DNA from: Saprospiraceae bacterium | GTDB lineage: Bacteria; Bacteroidota; Bacteroidia; Chitinophagales; Saprospiraceae | NCBI GenBank assembly: GCA_022844565.1 | Contig: JALHLK010000001.1 | Location: 475,991-539,990 of the forward strand | Reading direction: 5' to 3' | DNA length: 64,000 bases | Shown: piece by piece, positions 9,879-18,879 of the stretch | How positions within the stretch are numbered: the first letter of the stretch is position 1 | How the letters are laid out: every line of letters begins with the position of its first letter | Program-made: the position numbers and the translations under genes | Notes under the pieces: generated by a model | Seen by the model: the letters and a program-made list of their open reading frames with translations, nothing else | The model's database searches: none | Told to the model about the DNA's origin: nothing

Positions 9879-11006
9879 TTATAAGTTTCCTCTTAAACCT
9901 TGTTCTCTTTCTAGTGACTCAAAGAGTGCTTTAAAATTACCTTTGCCAAAAGATTTTGCACCTTGCCTTTGTATGATTTCAAAAAACAAAGTAGGCCTAT
10001 CTACGATCGGTTTGGTAAACAATTGAAGTAAGTAGCCTTCTTCATCGCGATCCACCAAAATATTCAACTTTTTCAATTCGTCGATATCCTCTTTGATCTC
10101 TCCAATTCTTTCTTTCAAATCTTCATAGTAGGTATCAGGTACATATAGAAAGTCAACACCCCTTGACCTCAATTCTGTGATTGTGGAAATAATATCATTG
10201 GTAGCAATGGCTATATGTTGGACACCGGCACCTTTATAAAAATCAAGGTATTCTTCGATTTGTGACTTCTTTATGCCGTCTGCTGGTTCGTTGATCGGAA
10301 ACTTAATATATCCATTACCATTAGAAACCACTTTTGACATTAAGGAAGTATATTCTGTAGAGATGTCATTGTCATCAAATGTTACAATAAGTTTGAAACC
10401 TAAAACATCTTCATAAAATTTAACCCATTGATTCATATGGCCTAATTCAACATTACCCACACAATGATCAATGTATTGAAAACCAACATCACCCACAAAT
10501 GTTTTGGATTCTCTTGCTATGAAACCTGGCAAAAATGTACCTTTATAATTACTTCTTTGTATAAAAGTATGGAGTGTCTCACCATAGGTCTTAATGGAGG
10601 CAGTAATGACATATCCATCCTTATCCTCTAATCTTTGTGGTGGAATGGCGGATTCTGCCCCTCTTTCTAATGTTTCGTAGTAGGCTTTCTCCGCATCATC
10701 GACCCATAATGCTATCACTTTGACACCATCGCCATGAGCTTTTACATGATCTGCGATATAACTATCAGGATCCATTGCTCCGGTAATGACTAATCTTATT
10801 TTACCTTGTTCTAGACAATAACTCACGTGAGTGCGACAACCTGTCTCAGGGCCCTTATAGGCTACAATTTTAAATCCAAACATTTTTTCGTAATAGATGG
10901 CTGATTGCTTGGCATTTCCTACATAAAGTTCGATGTAATCAGTACCGTTGATAGGTAGAATGTCTTGAGTTTGATCAATTACTTCTATAGTATCTGTGTT
11001 TATCAT
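9879..11006 (-). CDS. hppD: 4-hydroxyphenylpyruvate dioxygenase
   Basis: This 375-residue protein has the two vicinal-oxygen-chelate halves of HPPD. The first half begins 'NGTDYIELYVGNAKQSAIYYEKMFGFKIV'. The second carries the ligands in 'FQYIDHCVGNV' (first His), 'GVQHIAIATNDI' (second His) and 'LFFEIIQRQGAKSFGKGNFKALFE' (Glu). It converts 4-hydroxyphenylpyruvate to homogentisate in tyrosine breakdown. Length and C-terminal 'SFGKGNFKALFESLE..Q' are typical. The aromatic amino acid hydroxylase follows on the same strand, and a LysR regulator is divergent 89 bases upstream. Confidence 0.95.
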   Translation of the reverse strand: MINTDTIEVIDQTQDILPINGTDYIELYVGNAKQSAIYYEKMFGFKIVAYKGPETGCRTHVSYCLEQGKIRLVITGAMDPDSYIADHVKAHGDGVKVIALWVDDAEKAYYETLERGAESAIPPQRLEDKDGYVITASIKTYGETLHTFIQRSNYKGTFLPGFIARESKTFVGDVGFQYIDHCVGNVELGHMNQWVKFYEDVLGFKLIVTFDDNDISTEYTSLMSKVVSNGNGYIKFPINEPADGIKKSQIEEYLDFYKGAGVQHIAIATNDIISTITELRSRGVDFLYVPDTYYEDLKERIGEIKEDIDELKKLNILVDRDEEGYLLQLFTKPIVDRPTLFFEIIQRQGAKSFGKGNFKALFESLEREQGLRGNL

Positions 11007-11095
11007 GATTTATTTAATTTAATCACAAAGATTTACTTTTTTATCCCACATTATCAAATTGTATTTTCTACTTTTGTATTAGTAAAACTTATTTG

Positions 11096-11998
11096 ATGGA
11101 ATTAAGGCAGTTAAAATATTTTACAACAATCTACGAGGAAGGGCAGTTTATCAAAGCGGCTCAAAAATTGCACGTCACCCAATCTGCTCTCAGTCAGCAG
11201 ATCCAATTATTAGAAAAAGAACTAAATATTGATCTATTTGACAAGCAAAAGAGAAAAGTTGCTAGGATTGTAGAAGCGACTCCACTGGGACATGACTTTT
11301 ACAAAGATGCAAAGAAAATTGTCGATTTGGGAGAGCGGGCTAAATCTAAAATTATGGATAAAGGTCAGCAAGCTCCAATGATTCGATTTGGGACGTACCA
11401 ATTACTCAATAAAAAGCAGATTATAGCCACTTTAGAAAAGATACGGCAAATCAATACCAACTATGATTTTAAAATTATTGAATTTGAGAATCCTGTTGAG
11501 GTACAAAAAGCATTGGTTGACAATTTGATAGATTGTGGTATCTCTATTTTACCAATATTAAATTCAAAAGATATCGACCATGTGTATCTAAGTGAAGTCA
11601 GTATGTGTATTTTAGTCAATACGCATCATCCTTTTAACGCTTTGGATACTTTAAATCTTGAAAATCTATCTATGGAAAATTGGATAGAAATTGATCATAA
11701 AATCCATCCTATTTATAATGATGTTGGACTGTTTTGCGATAAATCGGGATTGAGCAACAGGAAAATTGTACAAGAAATCCCTTCGTTAGAATTGCTGTGT
11801 CATTTTGTAAACATTGGTAAAGGTATTGCCTTTGCACCGTCGTATATCAATACTTCCGACTTTCCAAATGTTGTAAAAAAGAAGATAGCTACTCCTTTTA
11901 TAACATTGGAGCAAGTCCTTTGTTACAAAAACTCGGATAGAAAGATTTTCTCTAAAGTGAAAATTCCATTAGGAAGATCTAAAGACTCCGTTTCGTAG
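11096..11998 (+). CDS. LysR-type transcriptional regulator, probably of the adjacent tyrosine-degradation genes
   Basis: An N-terminal winged helix-turn-helix ('MELRQLKYFTTIYEEGQFIKAAQKLHVTQSALSQQIQLLEKEL') is followed by a LysR substrate-binding domain with the usual two alpha/beta lobes. The preferred start is the ATG at 11096; an in-frame TTG at 11093 directly precedes it, and LysR proteins normally begin MELRQL. It is divergent from hppD across a 90-base spacer, the classic arrangement for a LysR protein regulating its neighbour, so an aromatic catabolite is a reasonable guess for the inducer. OxyR/CynR-like subfamily assignment is not possible by eye. Confidence 0.9.
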   Translation: MELRQLKYFTTIYEEGQFIKAAQKLHVTQSALSQQIQLLEKELNIDLFDKQKRKVARIVEATPLGHDFYKDAKKIVDLGERAKSKIMDKGQQAPMIRFGTYQLLNKKQIIATLEKIRQINTNYDFKIIEFENPVEVQKALVDNLIDCGISILPILNSKDIDHVYLSEVSMCILVNTHHPFNALDTLNLENLSMENWIEIDHKIHPIYNDVGLFCDKSGLSNRKIVQEIPSLELLCHFVNIGKGIAFAPSYINTSDFPNVVKKKIATPFITLEQVLCYKNSDRKIFSKVKIPLGRSKDSVS

Positions 11999-12058
11999 TG
12001 AAAATAGAACATTCCATTAGTTAAGTAACTTATTGAGTCCACTTTTTTAAACCACTTC

Positions 12059-14767
12059 CTACTTTATTATTACGTCAATTGAGGCAGATTGAAGTCCAGG
12101 ACTTGAGGCAGAAATAATAATTTTTCCACTCCCCAATTCTTTTTTTACAATCGCAAGGGCCAAACCGCTAAAAGCTTTTCGCTTAGTCTTTGCAAAGCTG
12201 ATCATATCCGAAGGATCACCGTTATCCGTTGCTAAAACTTTACCTTTGCTGGATACTTTAAACTCGATTTCATTACTAGCATTTCTTATAAAGTTGCCAT
12301 CAGCATCAAGAATCTCCGCTGTAATAAAACTCAAATCGTTGGGGTCTTTTGACATGGATGGTTGGTCTGTAGTAAGTCTTATTTTTGCGGGCTTTCCAGT
12401 TGTTTTGACAGTGCTTTCTGTCCAATTGCTACCATTCTTGTATACGACCGCTTTTAACGTACCAGGATTGTACTCAACATCATTCCAAACCAATCGGTAT
12501 TCATACATATTCTTCTTTTTCCGCCCAAGAGATTTTCCATTGAGAAAAAGTTCTGCTTCATCTCCTGACGTAAATAGGTGGACAGGAATCTTTTCACCTA
12601 TTTTATCAGGCCAATTCCAATGAGGTAATAAATGTGCTACTTTCAGATCTGGTCTCCACCTCGACTGATATAGGTAAAATCGATCTTTAGGAAATCCGGC
12701 AAGGTCGATAATACCACAATATGAGCTTCTTGCATCGTAGTAGGGTGTAGGCTCTCCCATATAATCCCAGCCCGACCATACCCATTCACCACCAATAAAT
12801 GGATTCTTATCTTGTGTGGCAAAAACTTTATCGGCAGAAGATCCAAATGCGGCAGTATATAGTTCATATGCCGAAACATGTTTATTCACGTGATCTCCTC
12901 CAGAACCTTCCTCTACAGGGGCACTGTTTTCTGCTGTTACAGGGAATATGTAAGTTCCTCTTGTACTTAAGGCTGAAGATGTTTCACTACTTAATATCGT
13001 TCTTTCTGGAAATTTTGCTCTAAATTTGGTATAAAGTGGTTCGGTGGTAATCCCTTTGAGGTGTTTGTAAGCTGGGGCATTTCGTATGCCTTCACCTTGG
13101 TAATTCAGAGAAAGCACTTCTGCTTCTCGGGTAAATGGCATGTCTGGTTTTGAAAAATTCATGGAGACGGTTGTAAGTCTGTATGGATCTTCTTCTTTTA
13201 CGATTTCACGTAGTTTCTTTGATAATTGAGCTCCTGCTTCTTCTGTATATTGCTCCCCAACTTCATTGCCATACGACCATAAAATCACGGAAGGATGGTT
13301 CCTATCACGTCGGATAAATGAACGCGTATCTTGTTCATACCATTCTGGGAAAATGAGGTGGAAGTCTAAAGGAGTTTTCTTTCTTTCCCATACATCAAAT
13401 ATTTCATTGACCACTAAAAATCCGTGCTTATCAGTTAAATCTAAAAGTTCTGGAGCGGGAGGGTTATGTGCCATTCTTATTGAATTGCAGCCAAGTTCTT
13501 TGAGCACCTCCAGTTGTCTTTCTGCAGCCCTGACATTAAATGCAGCACCTAATGCACCTAGATCGTGATGTTGGTTGACGCCTTGCACTTTGATAAACTC
13601 ACCATTGACAATAATTCCTCTATTCGGATCAAATTTGATATCTCTGACTCCAAAATTGGTAACTTTTTTATCCATAATTTTCCCATCTGATATCACGGAA
13701 GTAACCGCAGCATATAAATTTGGTTTTTGTTGAGGAGGTGGACCCCATAGTTTAGGATTAAGTAGCATGACAGAGTCAAGTGATTCTAAATTTTGTCTTC
13801 CATTTGTGCTGATTTTTTTTGAAAGTTGAGCTACTGCACTACCTGTACTATTTCCTTTTTCATCAAGTTCATAGATCAATGTTTTTACTTCAAAAGATTG
13901 ATTTTTTAAGTCCAAATTTTCAATTTCTGTATTAATCTTAATGGTTGCCTTTTCTTGAGTTACTCCATGGCTGCTAACAAATGTACCCCATTGACCTATG
14001 TGCAATTTATTACTTTTTTCAATCCATACATTGCGATAGAGTCCACCACCAGGATACCAACGGGCAGATTTTGCAGGATTATCTAACTTGATGGCTATTT
14101 GATTTTCTTCGCCAAACTTAACAAACTCTGTGATATCTATCCTATATGAATTGTATCCATAAGGCCATCCACCAGCTAGATATCCATTGATCCAAACCAT
14201 GCTGTATGACATGGCACCATCGATGTCAAGATATATAACTTTATCAGCGTCGCTTTTGTCTAAAAATAGTTTTCTTCTATACCAAGCCATTCCATGTACA
14301 GGCAATCTACCCATTCCTCCACCTATAATCGGATCTGCTTCTGTCATAAAATCTTTATAAATCGCCCAATCATGTGGAAGGGTAACTTTCTCCCAATTTT
14401 TATCATCGTAGGATAGTTTAGTAAATGGAAAATTTTGACCTGGCCATCCTTGAGGTCTAACATGTTTTTTAGCAGGATCTACTATGAATTTATTGCCTGT
14501 GGGTAATATCCAAGGTTTTAAAATAAATCTATTTCTTTCCAACGCTTTTGCTTCCTCTGGCTTAGAATCTGCATCTTTACTATCCTTAAAATCATTTTCT
14601 TCTGGCCTTACATCATAAATAAGACTATCTCCGTCATTTTCATATCTAAAAAAACTCCAGTTATCATTGAGGAGGATTCTACTTTGATCATTGACAAAAC
14701 TGGCAAGTTTTGGATTTGTTTTACAGGATAAAAAACATAGTAATAGTAAAAATTGGATTCGAATCAT
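12059..14767 (-). CDS. Glycoside hydrolase family 2 (beta-galactosidase-like) lipoprotein
   Basis: The N-terminus MIRIQFLLLLCFLSCK ends in a lipobox, so the enzyme is probably membrane-anchored. Domains in order: GH2 sugar-binding jelly roll ('WEKVTLPHDWAIYKDF', 'AWYRRKLFLD', 'GGGLYRNVWIEK'), an Ig-like domain, the TIM barrel ('VQGVNQHHDLGALGAAF', acid/base E502 in 'ILWSYGNEVGEQ', nucleophile E595 in 'ILSSETSSA'), then a DUF4982-like domain ('IPVHLFTSGDEAELFLNGKSLGRKKK') and a final Ig-like domain. Bacteroidota GH2 enzymes of this layout are beta-galactosidases or act on related side chains. It follows GH30 on the same strand (49-base gap), and the two are probably one operon. The insertion rich in charged residues near 45-85 is unusual. 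Confidence 0.9.
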   Translation of the reverse strand: MIRIQFLLLLCFLSCKTNPKLASFVNDQSRILLNDNWSFFRYENDGDSLIYDVRPEENDFKDSKDADSKPEEAKALERNRFILKPWILPTGNKFIVDPAKKHVRPQGWPGQNFPFTKLSYDDKNWEKVTLPHDWAIYKDFMTEADPIIGGGMGRLPVHGMAWYRRKLFLDKSDADKVIYLDIDGAMSYSMVWINGYLAGGWPYGYNSYRIDITEFVKFGEENQIAIKLDNPAKSARWYPGGGLYRNVWIEKSNKLHIGQWGTFVSSHGVTQEKATIKINTEIENLDLKNQSFEVKTLIYELDEKGNSTGSAVAQLSKKISTNGRQNLESLDSVMLLNPKLWGPPPQQKPNLYAAVTSVISDGKIMDKKVTNFGVRDIKFDPNRGIIVNGEFIKVQGVNQHHDLGALGAAFNVRAAERQLEVLKELGCNSIRMAHNPPAPELLDLTDKHGFLVVNEIFDVWERKKTPLDFHLIFPEWYEQDTRSFIRRDRNHPSVILWSYGNEVGEQYTEEAGAQLSKKLREIVKEEDPYRLTTVSMNFSKPDMPFTREAEVLSLNYQGEGIRNAPAYKHLKGITTEPLYTKFRAKFPERTILSSETSSALSTRGTYIFPVTAENSAPVEEGSGGDHVNKHVSAYELYTAAFGSSADKVFATQDKNPFIGGEWVWSGWDYMGEPTPYYDARSSYCGIIDLAGFPKDRFYLYQSRWRPDLKVAHLLPHWNWPDKIGEKIPVHLFTSGDEAELFLNGKSLGRKKKNMYEYRLVWNDVEYNPGTLKAVVYKNGSNWTESTVKTTGKPAKIRLTTDQPSMSKDPNDLSFITAEILDADGNFIRNASNEIEFKVSSKGKVLATDNGDPSDMISFAKTKRKAFSGLALAIVKKELGSGKIIISASSPGLQSASIDVIIK

Positions 14768-14816
14768 GATGTTATTTCTTAATAATTAATGTTGGCTTGA
14801 TTTTTATGTTTTTTAT

Positions 14817-16130
14817 TTAACTTTTTGCGACTAAAGTTACTATAGTTTTTGGACTGATGGTTGTTTTAACTTTATTGTTAGATACTTCGGTCGTCAAGGC
14901 TTTTCTATTGGAAGTTACATTGGTTTCAACAGCAATTGCGGAGCTGACCTTTAAAAATTCTGAAGTCAAAATAATCGGTTTGTCAGTAGGATTAATGATC
15001 ACTACGACATTAGAATTGTCGCCATCATAAGCAGTAATTTGTAAATCATTAGCTTGTGAACTTCTCACACCAACTCTATTGTATCCAGGTCGTACATATT
15101 TTGAAAAATGTGAAAATGCCCAACCACGCTTAAGTACGGCATCAAGAGGTGTACCTTGTTCTCCATCACCAATAAATGAATAATATCTTTGTAGATACCA
15201 CCAAATATAGGCATTCCAATTACTTTTCATAGATACATGAATGGTGCGCAACATTTCAAGTGTTTCTTCAAAAATGGCAGTCTCACTATATAAATTCCAA
15301 GGAGCAGCATTGGCGTTGCCGGTATTTAGATTAAGTAAATATTCAGTCATCCATATTTCTTTTTTCATCTCTTCGGCTAGTGGAATTGTACCTAATCCAT
15401 TACCATAAATATGACCTGCCACAATCCCAATGTTTTTTGCTGATTCAGGATTTTGTAACAAACTATTTGTAAAATTTCTATTAAAATTAAAGGATTCTGG
15501 AGCTGAGACGATAGTATTTTTAATCTGGTTTCCAAATTTAGTTAAGAAATTCATCATTTCATCTGAAGACCAATCGCATGATTCATAGGTAACTTTTATG
15601 TCAGGCTCATTTTGAATAGACACGGAATAAATATCAACACCATTTTTATTCATGTAATTGATATAAGAATTAATATAGTCTTTAAATGCTCCGTAGTTCT
15701 CAGGTAGCAAATGACCACCAATGGTGCTTTTTGTATTTTTCAAATGCGCTGGAGGCGACCAAGGACAAGCTAATATTTTAGCCCCATACTTTTGTGCCTC
15801 TTTTACAGATTCTAATATCAAAGGCCATTCATTAGTGTCTGAAGGTACCCTGACCCTAAATATGGATAACCCTAAATCTTCTTCACTTGATCCAAAAGCC
15901 AACTTTGCAGCCTTAGGTTTTAGAAATTGTGTTCCCCACATTCTATTTGCACCACCAAAACCTGCTATTTTTTGAAAAACAGTATCTTTTGTAATCGTAA
16001 TTGAAATTTCTTTTGGCACTACTTTGGGAGGTGTGCTATTTGGTGATTTTGTAGTATTTTCTTTTTCACACGAAAGGAAAAGAGTTACGATAAAAACAGA
16101 AATATAAGATTTAATCGTAAATGATGGCAT
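14817..16130 (-). CDS. Glycoside hydrolase family 30 lipoprotein (glucuronoxylanase-like)
   Basis: A lipobox (LFLSCEKENT) gives a lipoprotein. The GH30 barrel starts 'FQKIAGFGGANRMWGTQFLKP'. The acid/base is E175 in 'YSVSIQNEPDIKVTYESCDW' and the nucleophile is E263 in 'EIWMTEYLL'. The 'YESCDWS' segment after the acid/base matches GH30_8 glucuronoxylan endo-xylanases better than glucosylceramidases. A short beta domain ends the protein. Such enzymes cut beta-1,4-xylan next to methyl-glucuronic acid branches, which agrees with the CE15 and hexuronate genes nearby. A TAGATTTG -7-like box reading toward this gene abuts the LacI-type palindrome at 16154-16167. Confidence 0.88.
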   Translation of the reverse strand: MPSFTIKSYISVFIVTLFLSCEKENTTKSPNSTPPKVVPKEISITITKDTVFQKIAGFGGANRMWGTQFLKPKAAKLAFGSSEEDLGLSIFRVRVPSDTNEWPLILESVKEAQKYGAKILACPWSPPAHLKNTKSTIGGHLLPENYGAFKDYINSYINYMNKNGVDIYSVSIQNEPDIKVTYESCDWSSDEMMNFLTKFGNQIKNTIVSAPESFNFNRNFTNSLLQNPESAKNIGIVAGHIYGNGLGTIPLAEEMKKEIWMTEYLLNLNTGNANAAPWNLYSETAIFEETLEMLRTIHVSMKSNWNAYIWWYLQRYYSFIGDGEQGTPLDAVLKRGWAFSHFSKYVRPGYNRVGVRSSQANDLQITAYDGDNSNVVVIINPTDKPIILTSEFLKVSSAIAVETNVTSNRKALTTEVSNNKVKTTISPKTIVTLVAKS

Positions 16131-16153
16131 ACTTCTTTTTTTTGAATTTTTTA

Positions 16154-16193
16154 TGTAATCGATTGCAAATCTAAATGAAATATTTTAATTTTA
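16154..16193 (+). promoter_or_regulatory. LacI-type operator overlapping the GH51 promoter
   Basis: The palindrome TGTAATCGATTGCA (16154-16167) overlaps a TTG -33 box (16163-16165). Twenty bases later comes TAATTTTA (16186-16193), a 7/8 match to the Bacteroidota -7 box TAnnTTTG, reading into GH51. On the opposite strand, TAGATTTG (complement of 16166-16173) fits a -7 box reading into GH30, so one site could control both directions. The same palindrome and spacing recur at three other promoters in the window. Confidence 0.78.
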
Positions 16194-16308
16194 GTTAATA
16201 AATGTAAAAAATACACTTCTTTGTTTTATGAAAAATAGAAATATAGATTCTAGTTTATTATGTTTGCTCAATCATTATTTTTTGTCAAAATTTAATTTAA
16301 GATTCAAA

Positions 16309-17847
16309 ATGAAAGTTAAAGTATTATTGTTTTTTTTATTATTTAATGGTGTATTAGCTTTAGCACAAACTACAAAAGTCATCATCAATGCAGACGTAGA
16401 AAAAAGTGTAATTAATAAGCACATCTATGGACATTTTGCAGAGCATCTTGGTCGATGTATTTATGATGGAATCTATGTTGGTGATAATAATAAGGATATA
16501 CCAAATGTTGCGGGTCTTCGTACAGATATCATTGGTGCTCTTAAAGATCTAAAAGTGCCAAATTTAAGGTGGCCAGGAGGTTGCTTTGCAGATACTTACC
16601 AGTGGAAAGATGGTATAGGACCCAAAAATAAGAGACCGCGTATCGTAAATATATGGTGGGGAGGATTGGTCGAAGACAATAGTTTTGGTACACATGAATT
16701 TTTAGATTTATGTGAAAAAATTGATGCGCAACCATATTTGGCTGCCAATGTAGGCAGTGGTACTGTAAAAGACTTAATGGACTGGGTAGATTATCTAAAC
16801 TCAGATACCAATAGTGATATGGCTGTCAAAAGAAGGATAAACGGTAGAGAAAAACCTTGGGGTGTCACGATGTGGGGCGTTGGTAATGAAGCATGGGGTT
16901 GTGGTGGAAATATGACTGCTGATTTTTACTCAAATATATACAGACAATATTCTACTTTTATGACCGACTGGAGCAACAGTTCCAAAATGTATAGAATAGC
17001 TTCGGGGGCATCTGATGGAGATTACGCTTGGACAGAGTCTTTGATGAAAAATATTCCTCATAACATGCTTGCTGGTGTTGCATTACATCACTATTCTGTT
17101 ATTGATTGGGCAGCAAAGGGACCTGCAACTGGATATACAGAGTGGCAATACTGGAGAATCATGGAGGAAATGTGGAAAATGGATAAATTTATCAAAGGGC
17201 ATTCCACCATCATGGATAAATATGATCCTGATAAAAAAGTACATTTGATTGTAGACGAATGGGGTGGATGGTACGAAATTGAGAAAGGTGGTACAGCATT
17301 ATATCAACAGAACTCGATGAGAGATGCCGTGATTGCAGGCACTACGTTAAATATATTTCATGATCATGCTGATAGAGTAAAGGGAGCAAATATTGCCCAA
17401 ATTGTCAATGTCTTACAATCTGTGATTTTAACAGAAGGATCAAAAATGATATTAACTCCTACGTACCATGTGATGAAAATGTACAATGTACATCAAGATG
17501 CAAAGAGTTTAAATCAGGTTGTTTCTGGTGTCCCTAACTATACTTTTGATGGTAAAAGTGTACCTGCAGTATCAGTTTCATCATCTAAGGCAGCCAATGG
17601 TTCTGTCAATATCTCCTTGGTCAATGTTGATTATTCAAAATCTAATAAAATATCTATAGACTTGAGAGGTATGAATTTTAAAAATGTGACAGGTGAGATA
17701 TTAGAATCTGAAAACGCATCAGACCATAATACTTTCCAAAGTCCTAATCTCATTAAGCCAAAGAAATTGAATGGACTAAAAGTTGTCAATAATCAATTCG
17801 AAGTAATACTCCCTCCTCATTCTGTAGCAGTTATTAACGTGAACTAA
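16309..17847 (+). CDS. Glycoside hydrolase family 51 alpha-L-arabinofuranosidase
   Basis: The start at 16309 is preferred because it begins a clean signal peptide (MKVKVLLFFLLFNGVLALAQ); an upstream in-frame ATG at 16228 would add 27 residues ahead of it. The GH51 barrel shows 'INKHIYGHFAEHLGRCIYDGI', 'VPNLRWPGGCFADTYQWKDGIGP', acid/base E194 in 'WGVGNEAWGCGG' and nucleophile E317 in 'LIVDEWGGWYE', followed by the C-terminal beta domain ('PPHSVAVINVN'). It releases arabinose side chains from arabinoxylan or arabinan in the periplasm. An aldo/keto reductase gene follows after only 8 bases and is likely co-transcribed. Confidence 0.93.
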   Translation: MKVKVLLFFLLFNGVLALAQTTKVIINADVEKSVINKHIYGHFAEHLGRCIYDGIYVGDNNKDIPNVAGLRTDIIGALKDLKVPNLRWPGGCFADTYQWKDGIGPKNKRPRIVNIWWGGLVEDNSFGTHEFLDLCEKIDAQPYLAANVGSGTVKDLMDWVDYLNSDTNSDMAVKRRINGREKPWGVTMWGVGNEAWGCGGNMTADFYSNIYRQYSTFMTDWSNSSKMYRIASGASDGDYAWTESLMKNIPHNMLAGVALHHYSVIDWAAKGPATGYTEWQYWRIMEEMWKMDKFIKGHSTIMDKYDPDKKVHLIVDEWGGWYEIEKGGTALYQQNSMRDAVIAGTTLNIFHDHADRVKGANIAQIVNVLQSVILTEGSKMILTPTYHVMKMYNVHQDAKSLNQVVSGVPNYTFDGKSVPAVSVSSSKAANGSVNISLVNVDYSKSNKISIDLRGMNFKNVTGEILESENASDHNTFQSPNLIKPKKLNGLKVVNNQFEVILPPHSVAVINVN

Positions 17848-17855
17848 AATGCAAA

Positions 17856-18839
17856 ATGAAGTATAGAAGATTAGGTAAAATAGGTTTTGATGTATCGGAG
17901 ATAAGTCTAGGTACATGGCAAGTAGGTGGTAAGTGGGGTAGCCCATTCAACTTCGAAAATGCAGAAAAGATTCTGCAAAATTCAATCGATAATGGTGTAA
18001 ATTTTATCGATACTGCCGATGTATACAGTGATGGACTCAGCGAACAAGTAGTTGGTAAAATTGCTAAAATTTATAAAGATCAAGTTTTTATTGCTACCAA
18101 ATGCGGAAGGCGTTTTAACCCTCATATTGATGCATCTTATACTTTAGTGGCTTTGCGTAAAAGTGTAGAGGATAGTCTTACAAATATGGGTTTGGATTGT
18201 CTTGATTTGATTCAACTGCATTGCCCACCATGGGAAACTTATTATAGACCTGAAGTATTTGAGCTTTTTGATAAACTAAAACAAGAAGGTAAAATTAAAA
18301 ATCTTGGTGTAAGTGTAGAAAAAGTAGAGCAAGCTATTAAAGCGATGCAATATCCAAATGTGACTACTATTCAAATCATTTTTAACATGTTCAGACAAAG
18401 GCCAAAGGAGTTGTTTTTTGAAATGGCAAAGAAAAATGATGTTGGTATAATAGTACGCGTACCACTTGCGAGTGGACTTTTAACTGGGCAATACTCAGCA
18501 GCTACAACTTTCGAAAAAGATGACCACCGCAATTTTAATAGAAACGGAGCAGGATTTGATAAAGGAGAAACTTTTTCAGGAGTTGAATATGAATTAGGTT
18601 TAACGGCAGTAGAAGAGTTGAAGCAATATTTTGGTGATCGCGATTTGTCGGAGATTGCCATAAAATGGATTCTCCAGCATGAAGAGGTCAGTTGTGTCAT
18701 ACCTGGGGCATCTAGACCAGAACAAGCCAACCAAAATTTGACGGCCTTGGAAATGGAAGACTTAAGTAAGGATGATTTACAATTTATAGAGACAAATTAT
18801 AATAAACATATTAGGAATGAGGTGCATGAACTTTGGTAA
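17856..18839 (+). CDS. Aldo/keto reductase
   Basis: This 327-residue cytosolic (beta/alpha)8 protein has 'MKYRRLGKIGFDVSEISLGTWQVGG', the catalytic Asp/Tyr segment 'NFIDTADVYSDGLSE', Lys in 'VFIATKCGRR', His in 'DLIQLHCPP', and the NADPH-binding end 'IPGASRPEQANQNL'. It likely oxidises or reduces a sugar or aldehyde with NADP(H). The 8-base gap after the GH51 gene points to co-transcription, so an arabinose-derived or related substrate is plausible but not shown. It resembles the YajO/YghZ-like open-chain sugar reductase branch more than classic xylose reductases. Confidence 0.9.
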   Translation: MKYRRLGKIGFDVSEISLGTWQVGGKWGSPFNFENAEKILQNSIDNGVNFIDTADVYSDGLSEQVVGKIAKIYKDQVFIATKCGRRFNPHIDASYTLVALRKSVEDSLTNMGLDCLDLIQLHCPPWETYYRPEVFELFDKLKQEGKIKNLGVSVEKVEQAIKAMQYPNVTTIQIIFNMFRQRPKELFFEMAKKNDVGIIVRVPLASGLLTGQYSAATTFEKDDHRNFNRNGAGFDKGETFSGVEYELGLTAVEELKQYFGDRDLSEIAIKWILQHEEVSCVIPGASRPEQANQNLTALEMEDLSKDDLQFIETNYNKHIRNEVHELW

Positions 18840-18879
18840 AAACTAAGGAGTGGTTAGAGTAATATCAATAAAAATTCCT

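Noticed and set aside
11069..11076. LysR promoter from the -7-like box TACTTTTG
   Set aside because: No TTG lies 17-23 bases upstream, so only half of the promoter is visible.
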